From positions 15,407,537 through 15,471,536 of the forward strand of contig CP093829.1 in the NCBI GenBank assembly GCA_033063855.1: DNA of 64,000 nucleotides. The letters are read 5' to 3'. This DNA is from Smittia aterrima. Lineage: Eukaryota > Arthropoda > Insecta > Diptera > Chironomidae. This document shows positions 42,655 through 54,500 of this stretch, in pieces; position 1 is the stretch's first letter, and each line of letters starts with the position of its first letter. Made by a program: the position numbers and the translations under genes. The notes beneath the pieces are model-generated. The model made no database searches. It saw only the letters and a program-made list of their open reading frames with translations, and was not told the origin of the DNA.

Positions 42655-44667
42655 ATGTGCGACTCCTCTGATATGGATTACTCGGACGATGACGATCTTG
42701 ACGAAATGGATTATGGAGGATATTATGGAGGTGAGTTCATGAAATTAAAGAGAGTTGAAGAAGGAAGGAAAAGATGGTTTGGTGAAAATACACAAAGCAC
42801 CGTAATCCAATTAAACAAAATTAAAGCCATTGCAACATAATTGCTGATATAAAAATAGATCCGTTCACACATTTTCTCGTTACCCGTGAAACTTTTCTTC
42901 TGTATCCTTGAACTTTTTTTATTTCCCCCCTCTCTCTCTCACTCTGTTTGCATTTCTTCGTTGGGCTTTACGCGAAAGAAACAAGCAAAGGCCGTCATAC
43001 GAACAATGAACAATACGCTTTAATACCACACGATGTCTGTGAATTACGATCCACTTGGGGATTTATTTTTAAGTCAAACGGTGATTGCGACCACCACTGC
43101 GGATCAATGTTCACCATTTCTTATTTAACTGAATCCATTTCGCTTTCGTTTCATGTAGGCAATGAGGACGACATTGATAACGTTGATCCCAAGAAAACTG
43201 ACCCAGAATACTTCACCTACGATTGTCTTACTGTTGATGAAGTCGAAAAGCTGCTAAACGAGTCAGTAGAACTGTTGAGCAATACTTTGAAGATCACACC
43301 GTCGCTTTCTAAGGTTCTACTTCACGAACACAAATGGGATTCGAATGGAATTGTCGAGAGATATCGGGACAACGCTTCGAACTTGCTAGTTAGCTCCAGA
43401 ATTAAATCAGGCAATGGCAAGAAAGTAGCTCTTGTCACATTACTTTGTCCTGTGTGCATACAAACGCAAGCCTTTGATAAGTTTCACAATCTGTCGTGTG
43501 CTCATTCCTTCTGCAAGAATTGTTGGTCGATGCACTTTGAGATTCAAATTCTTCAAGGTATTTCGACTCAAATTCGATGCATGGCTGCAGGATGTGACGT
43601 TCTCGTGCCAGAAGATCTCGTTCTTACTCTGGTGTCACGTCCACAAATTCGTGATAAATATCAACAATTCGCTTTTCAAGATTATGTGAAGTCTCATCCT
43701 GAGTTAAGATTTTGTCCGGGTACGAATTGTCTGACTGTAATCAGAAGTCAAGACATGAGTGCAAAGAAAGCAACTTGTAAAATGTGCGAGACTTCTTTCT
43801 GTTTCCGATGTGGGAACGATTATCATGCGCCTACCGATTGCGTGACTATCAAGAAATGGCTGACGAAGTGCGCTGACGATAGTGAAACAGCCAATTACAT
43901 CTCAGCAAATACCAAGGACTGTCCGAAATGCAACATCTGCATTGAGAAGAATGGTGGCTGCAATCATATGCAGTGTTTCAATTGCAAGAGTGATTTCTGT
44001 TGGATGTGCTTAGGCGATTGGAAGACTCATGGAAGTGAATACTATGAATGCTCTCGTTACAAAGAGAATCCAAACATTGCTAACGAATCTGTTCATGCTC
44101 AGGTAAAAATTCTTTAGTCTTTTTATTGTTCACAGTTTAGAAGTTCAAGGTTTATTTGTTACAGGCTCGCGAAGCACTTAAAAAGTATCTTCATTACTAC
44201 GAGAGATGGGAAAATCATTCAAAATCCCTTCAACTTGAACAGCAAACATTGGATCGTCTCAAGACTCGCATCAATGAAAAAGTGATGAAAGGACTTAATT
44301 CATCGACATGGATCGATTGGCAATATTTGTTTGTCGCGGCGACTTTGCTTGCTCGATGTCGGTACACTCTTCAATACACTTATCCGTACGCTTATTACAT
44401 GGAAGCATCACCACGAAAAGATTTGTTCGAATACCAACAGGTGAATTCAGTTTCAATTAAATCGAACTATTTTTTAAAGTTTTTAACTTTTCACAGGCTC
44501 AACTCGAAGCCGAAATTGAAAAGCTCTCATGGAAAATTGAACATGTTGAAACGACAGACCATGATCGTGGCGATATCGAGAATCAAATGGACGTTGCAGA
44601 GAAAAGGCGAATGATTCTTCTTAAAGACTTCTTTCCCACTACCAGCAATTTGTCCGATGCGACATGA
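42655..44667 (+). CDS. ari-2: Ariadne-2, RBR-type E3 ubiquitin ligase
   Basis: Exons 42655-42730, 43159-44102, 44165-44440 and 44497-44667 give 488 residues. An acidic N-terminus ([15 protein letters not shown]) precedes [24 protein letters not shown]1 starts at about 122 (CPVC), followed by the IBR ([17 protein letters not shown]) and RING2 ([15 protein letters not shown]) with the catalytic cysteine near 293. The Ariadne domain follows ([34 protein letters not shown]). These blocks match ARIH2 rather than ARIH1. ARIH2 works with neddylated cullin-5 ligases to transfer the first ubiquitin. Intron 1 is 428 nt, the others 56-62 nt. AATAAA is at 44745-44750. Confidence 0.96.
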
Positions 44668-45120
44668 GATTAACGCATCAATATTAAGTAATTTAGATCC
44701 TAAAACATTTTCGTCATAAGATTTTCGACTCGGTAAGCATTCACAATAAATTATTGTCAATAATTGATGTATAATTCGTTTTAAGAGATGTTAAAACAAA
44801 TTTTGATTCTTATAGACTACGCAGAAGTGAAAGCAAGTTTTAGTTAAACGTAACAATTTGTGTGATTTAATTTAAAGAATGCAAAACGCGATGCAATCGA
44901 CTTTTTGAAATTGTACAAGAGAATTTTCTTTGTGGGTTTGTCGATGTGCTGAGTGTCGAAGATTTTTCAGTTTAGTTTAATTTTTATTGTGAAATTTTCT
45001 CTCATCCTATCGTCGGGCTCGTCACACGACTTTCTCATGTGGCGAACCACACAAAGGCATTAATTAGATATTAAAATAAATATAAAATCTTTAAAAGGAA
45101 TAAAATGTCGATTGAAACAA
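44668..45120. terminator. Convergent 3' flanks of ariadne-2 and serine protease
   Basis: Contains AATAAA at 44745-44750 on the plus strand, 78 bp past the ariadne-2 stop, and a minus-strand AATAAA near 44983 for the protease. No gene was seen. Confidence 0.55.
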
Positions 45121-46028
45121 TTAAAAAAAGTTTTCCATTTCTCCGTTAATCCATTCGACTATTTCTCGAGTTAGTCGAGTAAAGACGGTCGGTTGACCTT
45201 CTTCACACTTCCTAAATCCAAATGAAGATAATCCAATTTGAAGAGTTGACTCATCTCGATCAATTGTAACTGGGCCGCCTGAAAAGAATTATTTTTAAAT
45301 GAAGAGTCAGGTGATAAGAAAGAATTTTGAACCGCTATCGCCTCGACCTGAAAAAGTTAAACGTGTAAATGAAGTTATCAACTTTATCGCTTGAACTCAC
45401 AATTCCCTGAATTTCCGTTTTTCGTCGATAAGCAAATTTGAGTTTCTGAGGGGATTGCATTGAAGCCAAACGACTTTTCACACTCTTCGTTACGCAATAC
45501 TCTATTTAAAGTGAATCGAAGAACTTGAGATGGCCCGCAAGAATCATCGCAAGTCTGTCCGAAACCCGACACCGTTCCAACTTCACCCGCAAAAGATTCT
45601 TCAAAGAGAAAACCTGATGGAAGTTTTACAGGTTGAATTGATTGAGTAAACGTAACGGGAGTTGGGAGTACAAGTAAAGCTACATCGAGGTAAGCGTTGT
45701 TTATATTAAATCGAGGGTGAATTATGAAGTTTGATTGAAGGACAGTTTGTCTAACGATTTCAGTGTCATTGCTCGCAAGATCGTGTGCACCGATTATCAC
45801 AAATGCTCTTTCAGCGTCTTTGAGACAATGTCCAGCAGTTAAAATGAACGATTGGTTGATTATTGAGCCACCACAGAGAATCGATCCTTGACTTTTCGTA
45901 ATGAGCATCGCAATTTGGAAAGGAATCGAGTTAGGGACAGCAATTTGCCCTCCCACTATCCTATCGCCTGCTTTAATCTCTTTGAAAAATGCAATCGTAA
46001 TCAATAAACAAAACACTCGAAACCACAT
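45121..46028 (-). CDS. Secreted chymotrypsin-family serine protease (S1A)
   Basis: Exons 46028-45401, 45347-45333 and 45278-45121 give 266 residues. A signal peptide (1-20, FRVFCLLITIAFF) and short propeptide precede IVGG at 24. The catalytic triad is complete: His67 (LTAGHC), Asp115 (DVALLVL) and Ser214 (RGDSGGP). The residue at the chymotrypsin-189 position is Gly, not Asp, so trypsin-like Arg/Lys specificity is unlikely; chymotrypsin, elastase or collagenase-like preference is more plausible. The GDSG motif is coded by a 15-nt microexon; its removal would keep the frame but lose the nucleophile. The substrate is unknown; such enzymes serve larval digestion or immunity. Confidence 0.92.
45333..45347 (-). 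other. 15-nt microexon coding the catalytic serine
   Basis: GTCGAGGCGATAGCG lies between CTTTTTCAG-like upstream sequence and a GT donor (GTTCAA, weak). Joined to both flanking exons in phase 1 it completes Cys-Arg-Gly-Asp-Ser-Gly, followed by Gly-Pro. Without it neither neighbouring exon codes for the GDSGG motif. Confidence 0.85.
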
Positions 46029-46566
46029 TTTTGCACAATAAACTCAGCTCAACCGATCGACTTGAAATCAGAGGAAAAATTAAAGAAAAGGTTCGATCAA
46101 GACTTTTACCGTTTAATACTAACGTCCCATTTCTTCGTCAAAGAAAGTCAGCAGGAGACTACTCAACCGACACAGTTTCTCGCGTGAGAAGCGAAAGTAA
46201 ACTTCTGGAGATTGCGCAACATCTTGAAACAACTTCCGATTGCTTTCTTAGATTTTTATTAAACCATCTAAAATCATGCACGAAATGTAAAAAGAATATT
46301 CCGTTTCGTTCGCAAAATTTGTTTTTCTTTTGTTTTCCGGGAATGATTATTATTCAAGAAATGAAATTGATTTCCAGAGGCAGAGGCTCTGACTATTGAA
46401 GTGCTAAGAAAGAATTGATTTTGTACATAGAAAAATAAAGTAATTTGCACAAAGAAGAAGATGATAACTAATTAAATAATATAAATTTAGTCGACTAAGA
46501 GTGAGCTGTGCTGTCTCTCTCCCTCAAATTCGACACATTTTAGCTAAAGATTGGCGCCAGAATGGA
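46029..46566. other. Intergenic between serine protease and UBE2C
   Basis: Contains the protease promoter and the UBE2C 3' UTR. The plus-strand frame at 46031-46399 starts at TTG and has no family resemblance, so it is not called. Confidence 0.5.
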
Positions 46567-47227
46567 TCAAGCTGCGTTATCCTTATTCTTCTCGTAGAAC
46601 GAGTCGAGATGTTTCTTGTATGCGACTTGATCGGGCCACATGCTGGCAGCCTGTGAATTCAGAGGACTCTCATTGTTTGGTTCTCCGAGCAGGGACTGAA
46701 TCGAAAGAAGAATCGTTCTGACGTCATACAAAGCGCTCCATTTCTCTTTAAGAATGTCGAGGCAAAGTGCGCCATTCAGATCAATGTTTGGATGAAAACA
46801 TTTTGTCAGAAAGTGGACTGATGGGGGCGAGTATGGATACGAGTTTGGGAACTCAAGAAGAAGGCGGTAGCGTTGTCCATCGTAAACTGTTTCTTTTGGA
46901 CCTATAAAACAGAGATTTTTGAATTATGAATTTGATCCTATTTTCGTGGAAGTGAACGCCCTACCTGTTATGGTCCCAATCCATCGAAAGAAATTCTCGT
47001 TTTCTGGAAAGGCTGAGACACTTTTCTCTGTACTCATCATGAGAGCCATTAATTCCTTCTGCAATCTGAAAACGGATGTTGCGAAAAATTTCAATTCAAT
47101 TTGTTTTGTGCAAAGCCATTTACGATTTTTACCTTTTTGAAACGCTTCCTTTGGACACTGACGACTCATCTTGGTTACTTTTCGTCGAGCTTGGCAAGCT
47201 CTCTGGATTTATGTTTTGACTGGTCAT
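46567..47227 (-). CDS. vih: Ubiquitin-conjugating enzyme E2 C (vihar/UbcH10)
   Basis: Exons 47227-47133, 47065-46965 and 46901-46567 give 176 residues. After an N-terminal extension ([29 protein letters not shown]), the UBC fold carries [13 protein letters not shown], the HPN motif and the catalytic Cys at about 112 ([20 protein letters not shown]), followed by [15 protein letters not shown]2C primes ubiquitin chains for the anaphase-promoting complex. The start chosen lies in a different frame from a longer-looking ATG frame at 47169: only this frame splices across the 67-nt first intron into the conserved KRLQKEL. It is divergent from the nopo/TRAIP gene. Confidence 0.95.
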
Positions 47228-48209
47228 TTCTGTAGCGGTTTTAGTCCGCTCTAAGGTTTAGAAAGAAGAGAAACTTAAATAATTTTACGAAGCTCTTTTT
47301 AGTCGTCGGCCAAGTCGATAATGAGACAAGTACCAACGGCAAGAATAGTTCAAGGGGTATTTCAACAATCACCTTTTTTGTGAGCAAAGCTGTATTAACA
47401 ATGATTTCTTCGAAAATCCTTCGAAAGTCTTTTTCAACTGGTAAATCTGCTTTCGCTTCAATTTGGTTTATGATTAGTAGCCGTATTCGTTCGTATTCAC
47501 AATTATTCGTGTTCTTTCATTGAGTCGAGTGAGAGTTTAAAAGAGATAAGTCACAACTGTTCATGAAAGATTTGAAACTTAGCGGCAACTTATCGCTGTA
47601 GCGAAAGATTCCAGCAAAAACGTTTGTGATGTCTTTAGGAAATGTTGAGACGCTTGAAATTTATTTAAAAATTATCGCTAGGTTCAACGATAACTTTCCG
47701 TGCGATAGATTCTAATAAAAGATTTCCAAACCATGATTATTGTGCTTTAAAGTTTCAGTACTCAATAAGTTAGTTTTGAACCTATCTCAAGTTCAAAAAC
47801 TTTTAAAGAAATTTCACCCTCTAATTTCGTACTAACTTCGCAGGAATGAAGGTTAAGAAATTTCTGTACTTTGTAGCAAGTGTTTGTTATAATTCTTTAA
47901 ATTTAACAATTTCTATAACTCACAATATGAGCACAAATCGTGTTCACAAAAAAAAAATCCAACGGAACTTTCAACCAAATTTTAAAAAGTAATCAACGAG
48001 ATTTTCTCGATCCTTTGTATTTTTTTTCTTTCTTTGTTTGCCGCTTAATTATTTAGTTAAATCACATTTTAAAAAGTTACTTAGGTTCCATACTTGTCAA
48101 TTCTCATTACCCTAGTCAAGAACGATTGTTTGTAGCAGTACTTTGCGAAATATTTTTACCATTTCGTAAAATCGTCCGGCCAGCTTCGTGATTTTTTAGA
48201 AATAAAGCG
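47228..48209. promoter_or_regulatory. Divergent intergenic region, UBE2C / nopo
   Basis: The 982 bp lie between opposite start codons. No other gene was seen. It must contain both promoters. Confidence 0.45.
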
Positions 48210-49635
48210 ATGAACGTGGTTTGCTCTATCTGCAGTGAGCTTCTGAAAAGCGACGACACAGCCTCAACTATATGTGGCCATGTATTTCATACACATTGCC
48301 TCGAGACTTGGCTAACAAAGTAAGATTTTATTTAGTAGAGATTGCAATCAAAAATCTAATGTTATTTAAAGTTCAAGAACTTGTCCTACTTGTCGTAAGG
48401 CTACAACATCAGAGGCGCTCATCAAATTGTTTTTCGAAGTCGATGACAGCAAAGCTAATATCAACTTAGACGACATTTTGAAGACGAACGAAGCTCTCAT
48501 GAAAAATCTTGAAAACGCACAGAAACGAGCAAATAAATTTGAGACAGAGTTTAGAGAGCTAGATGCCGTTCATCAGCCTCTCGCAAAGAAAGTCAAGACT
48601 TTAGAAAGGCAAAAGCAACTTGACGATATGGCTATCGCTGGTTTGAAAGGAATCAAAGATGAATCGGCAAATGAAATTGTTAGTCTCAATCAACAGAACA
48701 AAACATTGAAGCTCGATTTCTTAGCTGAACGTCAGTTACGTCGAAGTTACCAGACTCTTCTTCATGGTTTTGATCCTCAAAATGAAAATTACAATTCTTC
48801 GATTGTCGTTCCTGATGTTATAGAGGAATATCTTGCTGCAGGTCAAAGCGGAAGTGGTGATGAGATTGCTTTCAATTCTCTGCCAAATGTTGTGCTCGTC
48901 AAGCCTACTTCACCTTTATTTAAATTAAGTTGTGAAGCCAAAGAAGATTCTCAAGAGCAAACTAGCTCAGCTAAAAAGGTAAAAGATAAACGTATTGAAC
49001 TTCCAAAAAAAATGCAAAAGAGAGATCAAGATGGAGCCCAAAAGGTCGCTTTTAATGAAAAACGCAATATCTGGAATGACAAATTCAAATTAAATCAACC
49101 ACCAACTCCATCGTTCTATCCTGAATTACCAAGCCGGCCTTCAACATCAGCACCATCGTCTACCAATCGTGAAGTCTCACCGATTCCAAGGTTTGGTGAA
49201 ATGGAATTCAAAGCATTCACTCCACCAACAACAAGACAATCAAAAGGAGTCACCTTTAATTTCCATTCAGATGCTCCCGATTTCTCAGCAACTGCTGCTT
49301 CAGCGGTTATTTCTGAAGGAAGCTTGTTTGTTCTTCCGAATGATTCAAATATTCCTTCGACATCGCGCAGCACCACAATAACTGGTCGCCGCTCTGTAAG
49401 TGACGCATCTTCTCCTCGCTTACCGTGTTTCTCGTTCGGAAATCATGAAGACGCATCAATTGCACCAACATCTCCTTTAAATATCATCGGCTCTCCACTA
49501 ACTTTCTCTACATTTTTTGATCAACCCCGTACAAACGTCGAATTGGATCGAACGAGAGTTACTGGAATGTTTGATAAAGCAATAAGTAAACCAAGCAACT
49601 CTAACAATAAGGGACCTAAAAGCTCTGAACGCTGA
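48210..49635 (+). CDS. nopo: TRAIP-like RING E3 ligase (fly no poles)
   Basis: Exons 48210-48319 and 48372-49635 give 457 residues. A C3H2C3 RING occupies residues 5-48 (VCSICSELL..CGHVFHTHCLETWL..RTCPTCR), followed by IKLFFEVDD, as in TRAIP. A coiled coil follows at about 65-195. The C-terminal 200 residues are Ser/Pro/Thr-rich and disordered. TRAIP ubiquitinates stalled replisomes and CMG at DNA cross-links, and nopo acts in early embryonic genome integrity. The coiled coil is shorter than in vertebrates. The RING begins two residues after the ATG, so the start is firm. AATAAA is at 49694-49699. Confidence 0.88.
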
Positions 49636-51528
49636 CAGGTTCAATTCATTTTAGTCAATATCAATCTTGTGATCTTATTGTTAATTTCCTTTGAATAAAA
49701 TGTTTCTTTAGAAAGCCAGAAATTTTATTTTTTAATAATCATTTTCTTTATTCTTCATTTATTTACAACGATTTCATATCTCATGCGACTAATTGTAAAC
49801 TTTAGATGACTTTACTTTTAACTACAATGGTTTGCGATCTTCTTCCTAAAGTTTTGGTATGGCACTAGATTTAATTTCAACTTCTGTTCGTCTTCGCTTT
49901 GCCAAAAGTTCATCGAAATCATTTTCTCAATTCCGTCGTTTAAAAAATCTGTTAATTTCGTTCGTAAAGTCGCGAGTTCTTACCTTAAGAAATGATATTG
50001 TTTAGATCGAAAAAAATTCTTGTATTATTTGTGCAAGTTGCATTTCTTTGACTATATTCGTGTAAGTTTATGATGATTTAAAACGATCCTCCTCCGCTAT
50101 TTACATTAAAACTTAAAAGTTCTTTATACATTTGTTAAGTGAACGAAAGATTTTCACGAAAGGAAATCAAGTGAAGCTTTAAATGTCTAAAATATATTTG
50201 TCTAAATTTTTATCAAGAGCTTTTATGAGCTTTCTCTTTAAAAACCAACTTTGTTTTGCGATTATTACTTAATACTTTGTTGTCTTACATTAAACCTAAT
50301 CGATGAAGATCATTAGCGAACTCTTTGAGTTTCCTTGATTGAAATAAAAGTAATGAGATCTTTAACATTCCTCATAAATTTCACGACCTTACACCATCAT
50401 TTTGACTAAAACTTTGTGTTTCACTTAGAGGGGAGCGAAATTTTATATAAGGAATTATCCGATTATCTTACGTGTTACCTTCATTTGTTAAGTTTTAAGC
50501 TAGTATAAAAATTGTATTGCAAAAAGTTAATTTTTGTCTCCGACAAGATTTTTTTTATGATAAGATTTGTTTGACGACTTTGGATTATTTTTTTGTTTCC
50601 GAAATGACCTTGAAGCTTTTAAATGAAAGAAAGAATAAATAAATTAAAAGAAAACCAAAGAAAAATAAGATAATTAAAATATTTGTTTTTATTAACATAA
50701 AACATACAATTAAAAACATAAATTAAGGAAATTTGTAGGTTTTTCTCCGAATATACATTAAGTAATGATATAGCTTGTGGTTCCTTAGGAAGATTTTTTT
50801 TGTTGAAAGTTTAACGAGAAGCTTTTGGCCGATCGTCGCAATAGCTTTCTCCTTCTTTGTATCAAAAATATAATATCTATGATCAAAAGTTTGTCAGAGT
50901 TTATTGAAAAGTTAAAAAGAGGTAAAATTTGGGGGTGACTATTCGACGAAGAAACTATTTTTTTTTATCTCAAAGTTGTTGATAGAAAAAGTTTAATATT
51001 AGGCCAATCAAAAATTTAATTGCTCTGCAATGTCTTGTCACCCTCAAAACAAATTATAAAAAACTTCAGATTTTAAACAGATTTGAAAAAAGTTTTCTTC
51101 TTTAAACGAGATAGCGAAATTAATAATTTAGTTTATATTAAAGCAAGCTCTTCTTCTCTCAATTGTTTTATGAAAATCCCTCCCGCGAAATGATGAGTCT
51201 TAAAATTCTAATTTCATTCTATGCCTTACGGTTCAATATTTTTACAAGAAACTATTTACAAGAGATTTTGAGGTGGTGGTTCATTCTGATGCACCTGAAG
51301 TTTAGTCGGGATTCTCTAAGTTCCCTAATGCTTGGTTGTGGTTTGGGAGGATTAGAAGTTTGAAGAGACGTTTATCGTGCGAATAAATAAATGTTCCTAC
51401 TTCAGACAATTTCAATTAAGAATGAAACGGCGGAGGACCCCATAACGATAAATTCACAAAATGTGTTGCGATGAATTTGTTGATGCCTTTGTCATGGTGT
51501 CTTGTTGATTCGTGCTTCTCAAGCTTCA
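49636..51528. other. Convergent 3' flanks of nopo and rhinoceros
   Basis: AT-rich, with no credible coding region. It probably contains the long 3' UTR of rhinoceros on the minus strand; several minus-strand AATAAA-type signals occur between about 49749 and 50690. The short frame at 51163-51363 starts at TTG and is not supported. Confidence 0.55.
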
Positions 51529-54500
51529 TCATCTCACTTCGCAATCTTTTGACGTTGGCGGGGCAATTGAGTTCTTGTCATTGGAGATGTTTGGAATATG
51601 TTCGTCGTTTTGTTTCTTTAGCAATGACTTAGCCTTTCCTACATCTTCGATTCGCTCAAGGGAAATTTCAAGCTTTTTTGTTGTTATCGAGTTGATGTCG
51701 GAAGCATCGATGATGGGAGGTTGAAGATTGTTATTGCTGGAGACGGGCGTTGATGTAACCATTGTCGTAGAAGAGTTTTTCGAAGGTGGTGGGGTTGATA
51801 GCTTTTGATGGTCAACCTTAGAGTTGAGAATGTTGTACTCTCCGTTGCCTTGAGAGTTTCGAGACAGCTTGAGTTTTAATGGCGGAGCTGACTTGTTGAA
51901 TTCACTCGAGTTAGAATTTTCAGCTGACGCATTAGAAACCGTGCTAATAGACTTGTTTCCAATCTTCAGAATCAACTTAACTGGAGCGCCTTCGGCAACT
52001 TTTTGAGGCACAATCTCGACAGATCGTTTCTTCTCCTTTTTCTTTTTCTTCTTCTCCTTTTTCTCACGCTTCTCTTCTTTCGTTCGGTGTTCCTTTGTCT
52101 TTTGTTCACTGAACTCGTCCATCATCTTCTTGCGGAAATTCATCGATTCTCTCTTCAAGTCTTGATAGCTTGGTGGAGCTGGAATCATTCGTTTCTTTGG
52201 CGGTAAATCACTGCCACCTGTTTCCATAATATCTGAACCGATCTTAATCTTTAGCTTTGGAGGTGGATTTGTACTCATTGCATTCATCTGCTGATTACCG
52301 CCACGATTCGTTCGATTTCTTCTCTTTTTGTTGTAGTCAAGTGATATAGGATCAACATCATTCGCAGCGTTCGAGACATCTGAGTTATTCGAGACTCCCA
52401 TATCAGCTTCGAAGGAATGTGGATCGACACCACGAAGTGCAAGTCGCTTTCGTTTCTTGTAGTCAGCATAGTTGAAGTCTTGGAAATCGTCTTTGAGTAA
52501 ACCAAGTCCCATTGAATCAACAGCTTTTGGAATTCCTCCGATACGCGAAATATTCGATGTCGTTTGGTGATCAACTGATTGAGCATTTGACTGTTCTTGG
52601 TCGATGTTCAAACCTTGATTCCAGTATTGCTGAAGAAGTTCTTTCTTACGCATTTGCCTTCTGTTTGATGAAGCATTCGAAGCGCCGCTTGAGATGTTTT
52701 GTGGAATCACAGGATTCACAGTGGCATGAAGATGAACATCTGGATGAGCAAGTGGACCTTTAATCTTTAATTTCAGCTGATTTCTCGAATCGGAGAGTGA
52801 AACTTTAGCAAACGAAGCTTCTGAGTCAACACTTTCCTCGACGATGCTTGAAACATCAATTGAAGATTTTGTATCATTCGTGGAGTTTGTCGGTGTTTTC
52901 TGTTTATCGTTGCTTGCCTTAAGAGCTGTCTGAAGTTCTTTTTCTTGCTCTTCATCGATATCGTTCAACGTTTGATCAACAGTGTTTGAAGCGAAAGCTC
53001 CCAACAATTGACTGTTGTAGCTATCATTTGTGTTGTCATACGAATTGTAAGTTCTCATATCAACAGGACCCGGCATGTTGACGAGATTCAAATCAGCGAT
53101 CGCTGGCGCAACAGGAAGTGGCGTTGAATCGTTTGCCATATTGCCAGGCATCGTATGATTGTTCAAGGCAAGCGAGGAATGTTTTATTGATGCTTTCGTC
53201 TTTGGCGATTGAGAAGATCCGTCGCGATTCATTTTACTGAAGATATCAACTGACTTTGTTCTATCCCGCATCGCTCTTAGATTCTCAACAGATGGTGCTC
53301 CATTAAACTCATCGTCGGCACTAAAATCGTAAACAGTTCCAACAAGTTTTTTGTTGATTGCAATGTAATCGATTCCGCTGTTGAAAGGAATGAAGGGTAA
53401 ACTTGATTGTGGGAAGCGGTTCTTGATGTTTTTGCTGCCTCGACCTCGTCCTTTTCCTCTATGTTCAGCAGGAGTTGTTGCAGGTGAAGCTTGACTGTTC
53501 GTTCGACTCTTTCTCTGCTTCGTTTCATTTGCATTTGGAGTTGATTTTCCTTTCTGACTGTTTTGTCTTGACAACGATTCATTCGATGCTGGCGTTGATG
53601 GTTGTCTTGGACTCTTTGATGGACTTTTCTGTGGAGTTTTACCACCATGAGTGGGTGTTGAATTACGAGGAGATGATCTCGTTGATTTTGAAGGAGATTT
53701 CTTAGGAGGTTCCGACACAGTCGCATGCTCGTTGTCATTTATACTTTGAGGCATCTTCGGGATCATTGACAAGTCGCTCGTCATTTGATGCATTTGCGAT
53801 TGATTAAAGTTCTGAGCACTGAATCTTAGAGTGTTTGACATCATGTCAGTGGTGTTGTTTACTTTGTTGTGCAATCCGCCTTGTATCATCATAGAATGAT
53901 CTGTCGTGTTTTGGTGTGAAGTCGCAGAAAAGTTGTTTGAAAAGTTCGGAGCAAACATGGCTTGACCTGGCGACGGAAACGATGGCACTTGAACATTTAT
54001 ATCAGTCGGAGGGAAGAGACTAACTGCGCCAGTATATTGTGAGACGTTTTCTGAAAAATTATAAGATGATGAGTTGAAATTTCCTGGCATAGGATGTGGG
54101 TGCATGGCACTTGTAAAATCATTGGGCATAGGACCTTTGTGCGGTGGCATTTGCGGGAAGGAGTTTTTCATCGCTTGCTGGTTAATATCGTTAATCATAT
54201 TCATATTCTCCATACCCGGTTGATTTCGCTTCATGTTAGCCATATTTGCGTGTTGCTGTATCATCTTTAAGTTTAGAGATTTCTGATCTTTCGGCCACTT
54301 TGGCGAATGCTGCTGCTGTGGTTGTTGTAAGTGCATATTGAAGATCTCCATGTGATTCGGCTGTTCGTTTATCACGTTCATTCCCATTGGATTCATAAAC
54401 ATGTTTGGTCCTCGATTTGATGCTAACATGTTGTTCTCCTCGTTGATTTTTTGACTCGCTGCCAACTTTTGTTGTTGCTCGATGACCATGCAAGAAGCTG

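Noticed and set aside
46031..46399. 122-codon plus-strand frame opposite the protease promoter
   Set aside because: It starts at TTG, directly overlaps the upstream flank of the protease, and its sequence resembles no family.
46924..47169. ATG frame beginning MSRQC as the UBE2C start
   Set aside because: Splicing the 67-nt intron from this frame breaks the reading frame; the frame from ATG 47227 joins perfectly to the conserved KRLQKEL. It is kept only as a retained-intron possibility.
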